This document shows, in pieces, positions 5,977-8,137 of a stretch of DNA of 8,137 nucleotides. Below the pieces are notes generated by a model. It saw nothing but the letters and a program-made list of their open reading frames with translations, was not told the origin of the DNA and made no database searches. This DNA comes from Gammaproteobacteria bacterium. GTDB lineage: Bacteria; Pseudomonadota; Gammaproteobacteria; BMS3Bbin11. A program made the translations under genes and the position numbers. Position 1 is the stretch's first letter, and each line of letters starts with the position of its first letter. The stretch lies in NCBI GenBank assembly GCA_030636465.1, contig DAOVWW010000055.1, forward strand, positions 1 through 8,137, given 5' to 3'.

Positions 5977-6174
5977 ATGCCAAAAATGAAAACCAATAGA
6001 GGTGCTGCAAAGCGCTTCAAGAAGACAGCGAGTGGCGGGTTTAAACGCTCACAGGGCCATCGCCGTCATATCCTCACGAAAAAGTCGACCAAACGTAAAC
6101 GTCATTTACGTGCTGCAGCGACTATTCACAAAGCCGATGTCGCATCTGTTAAACAGATGCTGCCATTCAGTTAA
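5977..6174 (+). CDS. rpmI: 50S ribosomal protein L35
   Basis: This small, very basic protein of the large ribosomal subunit has 65 residues, the normal length for bacterial L35. It begins with the family pattern [17 protein letters not shown] and continues with [18 protein letters not shown], both hallmark stretches, then ends [12 protein letters not shown] at 5967-5970 lies six bases before the ATG. It sits between infC and rplT in the conserved order, with 16 nt to rplT, so the two are co-transcribed and probably translationally coupled. In E. coli this gene is where L20 exerts repression on both proteins. Confidence 0.97.
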   Translation: MPKMKTNRGAAKRFKKTASGGFKRSQGHRRHILTKKSTKRKRHLRAAATIHKADVASVKQMLPFS

Positions 6175-6190
6175 CTCGGAGGATTAGAAT

Positions 6191-6550
6191 ATGCCACGCG
6201 TAAAACGCGGTGTTACGACACACGCACGTCACAAAAAAGTACTTAATCGCGCCAAAGGTTATCGCGGCGCCCGTAAAAATGTATTTCGTGTTGCCAATCA
6301 GGCAGTTGCGAAAGCTGGCCAGTATGCCTACCGGGATCGTCGTCAGAAAAAACGTACGTTCCGTGCACTCTGGATTGCACGTATCAATGCTGCGGCCCGT
6401 CTGAATGGCCTTAGCTATAGCCGTTTCATGAATGGCTTATCGATTGCTGAGATCGACCTGGATCGTAAGGTATTGGCTGATATTGCTTTCCATGACAGTG
6501 AAGGCTTTTCTGCTTTAGCTGAAAAAGCCAGGACAGCTCTCGCGTCCTGA
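6191..6550 (+). CDS. rplT: 50S ribosomal protein L20
   Basis: L20 binds 23S rRNA early in 50S assembly and, in several bacteria, represses its own operon by binding the mRNA. The 119-residue product is family length. It opens with [23 protein letters not shown] and carries the basic arm with [16 protein letters not shown] and [18 protein letters not shown], then the globular C-terminal half with [14 protein letters not shown] and LADIAF. GGAGG (6178-6182) is eight bases before the ATG. A terminator-like hairpin lies 33 nt after the stop, so the ribosomal genes may be partly separated from pheST, as the pheM attenuator does in E. coli. Confidence 0.98.
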   Translation: MPRVKRGVTTHARHKKVLNRAKGYRGARKNVFRVANQAVAKAGQYAYRDRRQKKRTFRALWIARINAAARLNGLSYSRFMNGLSIAEIDLDRKVLADIAFHDSEGFSALAEKARTALAS

Positions 6551-6574
6551 TCGCTGCACTGTACCATTGGCGGT

Positions 6575-6620
6575 AATAAAAAAGGGGTCAGAGTCGAAAT
6601 TAGACTCTGGCCCCATTTTT

Positions 6621-6638
<18 letters not shown>
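6575..6638 (+). repeat. Palindromic element / terminator-attenuator between rplT and pheS (GGGGTCAGAG family, copy 2)
   Basis: GGGGTCAGAGTC (6584-6595) pairs with GACTCTGGCCCC (6603-6614), 12 bp with one G-T, around a seven-base loop. It is followed by ATTTTT, a credible terminator of the ribosomal transcript. A competing pairing exists: AATAAAAAAGGGGTCA (6575-6590) is complementary to TGACCCCCTTTTTTATT (6622-6638) except for one extra C. Both cannot form fully together, because they share GGGGTCA. The second structure ends only 11 nt before the pheS start and could hide it. The first 14 bases of the core repeat copy 1 before thrS. Pairings are seen; attenuation is inferred from the matching position of the E. 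coli pheM attenuator. Confidence 0.7.
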
Positions 6639-7716
<1,078 letters not shown>

Positions 7717-7717
<1 letters not shown>

Positions 7718-7776
7718 TGACAGAAATATTTTGCATTGGTGTGTATTCGATGACGTATCCGAAGAGGTGGCTCTAA
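7717..7776 (+). CDS. Possible 19-codon coupling ORF between pheS and pheT
   Basis: The frame MTEIFCIGVYSMTYPKRWL begins at an ATG whose A is the last base of the pheS stop (TGATG). It ends at TAA one base before the pheT ATG, so it fills the whole gap. Termination-reinitiation could carry ribosomes from pheS to pheT through it. It has no ribosome binding site of its own and no recognisable relatives. It may be a chance frame, or a remnant of a longer spacing between the two genes. Seen in sequence; translation is not supported otherwise. Confidence 0.2.
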
Positions 7777-7777
7777 T

Positions 7778-8137
7778 ATGCTGGTCAGTGAAGCCTGGTT
7801 ACGTGAATGGGTCTCGCCTAAGCTGAATACCGACGAGCTTGCCGATAGGTTAACTATGGCCGGTCTGGAAGTCGGTAGCATTGATGTCGCGGGTGAGTTG
7901 TCGGATAAGCTGGTGGTTGGCAGAATTGAGGAGATATCTGCCCATCCCGATGCTGATCGTTTACGTGTTTGCAAAGTCGATGTCGGCAGAGCGCGTAGCC
8001 TTACCATTGTTTGTGGCGCGGCCAATGCACGTCAGGGGATGTTCACTATTGCGGCCCTGGTTGGTGCAAAACTGCCTGCAGGCATGCAAATTAAAAAAGC
8101 TGCTGTTCGGGGTGTGACTTCATCGGGAATGCTGTGC
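7778..8137 (+). CDS. pheT: Phenylalanyl-tRNA synthetase beta subunit, N-terminal part (3' end outside window)
   Basis: An open frame of 120 codons from the ATG at 7778 reaches the right edge without a stop; full PheT is about 790 residues. It opens MLVSEAWLREWV, and DELADRLTMAGLEVGSID is the usual N-terminal block. From about residue 43, LVVGRIEEISAHPDADRLRVCKVDVG starts the EMAPII/OB-fold tRNA-binding domain, continuing IVCGAANAR and KLPAGMQIKKAAVRGVTSSGMLC, all typical of PheT. PheT recognises and edits tRNA-Phe and forms the alpha2-beta2 enzyme with PheS. GAGG (7764-7767), or GGTGG (7766-7770) seven bases upstream, serves as ribosome binding site. It lies 60 nt after pheS and is surely co-transcribed. 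Confidence 0.97.
   Translation, partial: MLVSEAWLREWVSPKLNTDELADRLTMAGLEVGSIDVAGELSDKLVVGRIEEISAHPDADRLRVCKVDVGRARSLTIVCGAANARQGMFTIAALVGAKLPAGMQIKKAAVRGVTSSGMLC

Overview
This window is chromosomal DNA from a proteobacterium, most likely a gammaproteobacterium. The evidence is the gene order tRNA-Val(GAC), thrS, infC, rpmI, rplT, pheS, pheT, a ThrRS of 643 residues with Zn and editing residues almost exactly at the E. coli positions, and a UbiH/UbiM-type ubiquinone hydroxylase. The genus cannot be fixed from the sequence. Base composition looks moderate, with a distinctly AT-rich patch before the ompA-like gene. No transposase, integrase, phage gene or CRISPR array is visible.

Layout. Positions 1-345 hold the 3' end of a rhodanese-like gene and its terminator. 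An AT-rich, apparently gene-free stretch follows. An OmpA-family outer-membrane/peptidoglycan anchor protein (625-1248) has its own terminator. A small exported four-cysteine protein of unknown function (1333-1788) converges, 13 nt apart, on a minus-strand FAD hydroxylase best matching UbiM (3007-1802). The divergent region 3008-3200 carries two regulatory signals. One is an FNR/ANR/DNR-type dyad 22 nt from a TATAGT -10 box directed at ubiM. The other is a clear sigma70 promoter with a GC-rich discriminator just before tRNA-Val. The rest is the translation operon thrS-infC-rpmI-rplT-pheS-pheT, with pheT running off the right edge.

How the genes work together. The right half is a classic translation cluster: two aminoacyl-tRNA synthetases (Thr; Phe alpha and beta), initiation factor IF-3 and ribosomal proteins L35 and L20. 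Several control points can be read. infC appears to start at AUC, which suits IF-3 autoregulation. The infC-rpmI spacer holds three inverted repeats where L20 autocontrol acts in E. coli. The rplT-pheS spacer holds a terminator-like hairpin with an alternative pairing, plus a Phe-rich 10-codon reading frame that overlaps the pheS start. A 19-codon frame exactly fills the pheS-pheT gap. Two related palindromes beginning AAAAGGGGTCAGAG lie before thrS and before pheS and look like members of a dispersed repeat family.

No wholly new system is evident. The best leads are the FNR-type promoter of an oxygen-using ubiquinone hydroxylase, the unusual pheS leader, and the non-canonical infC start.
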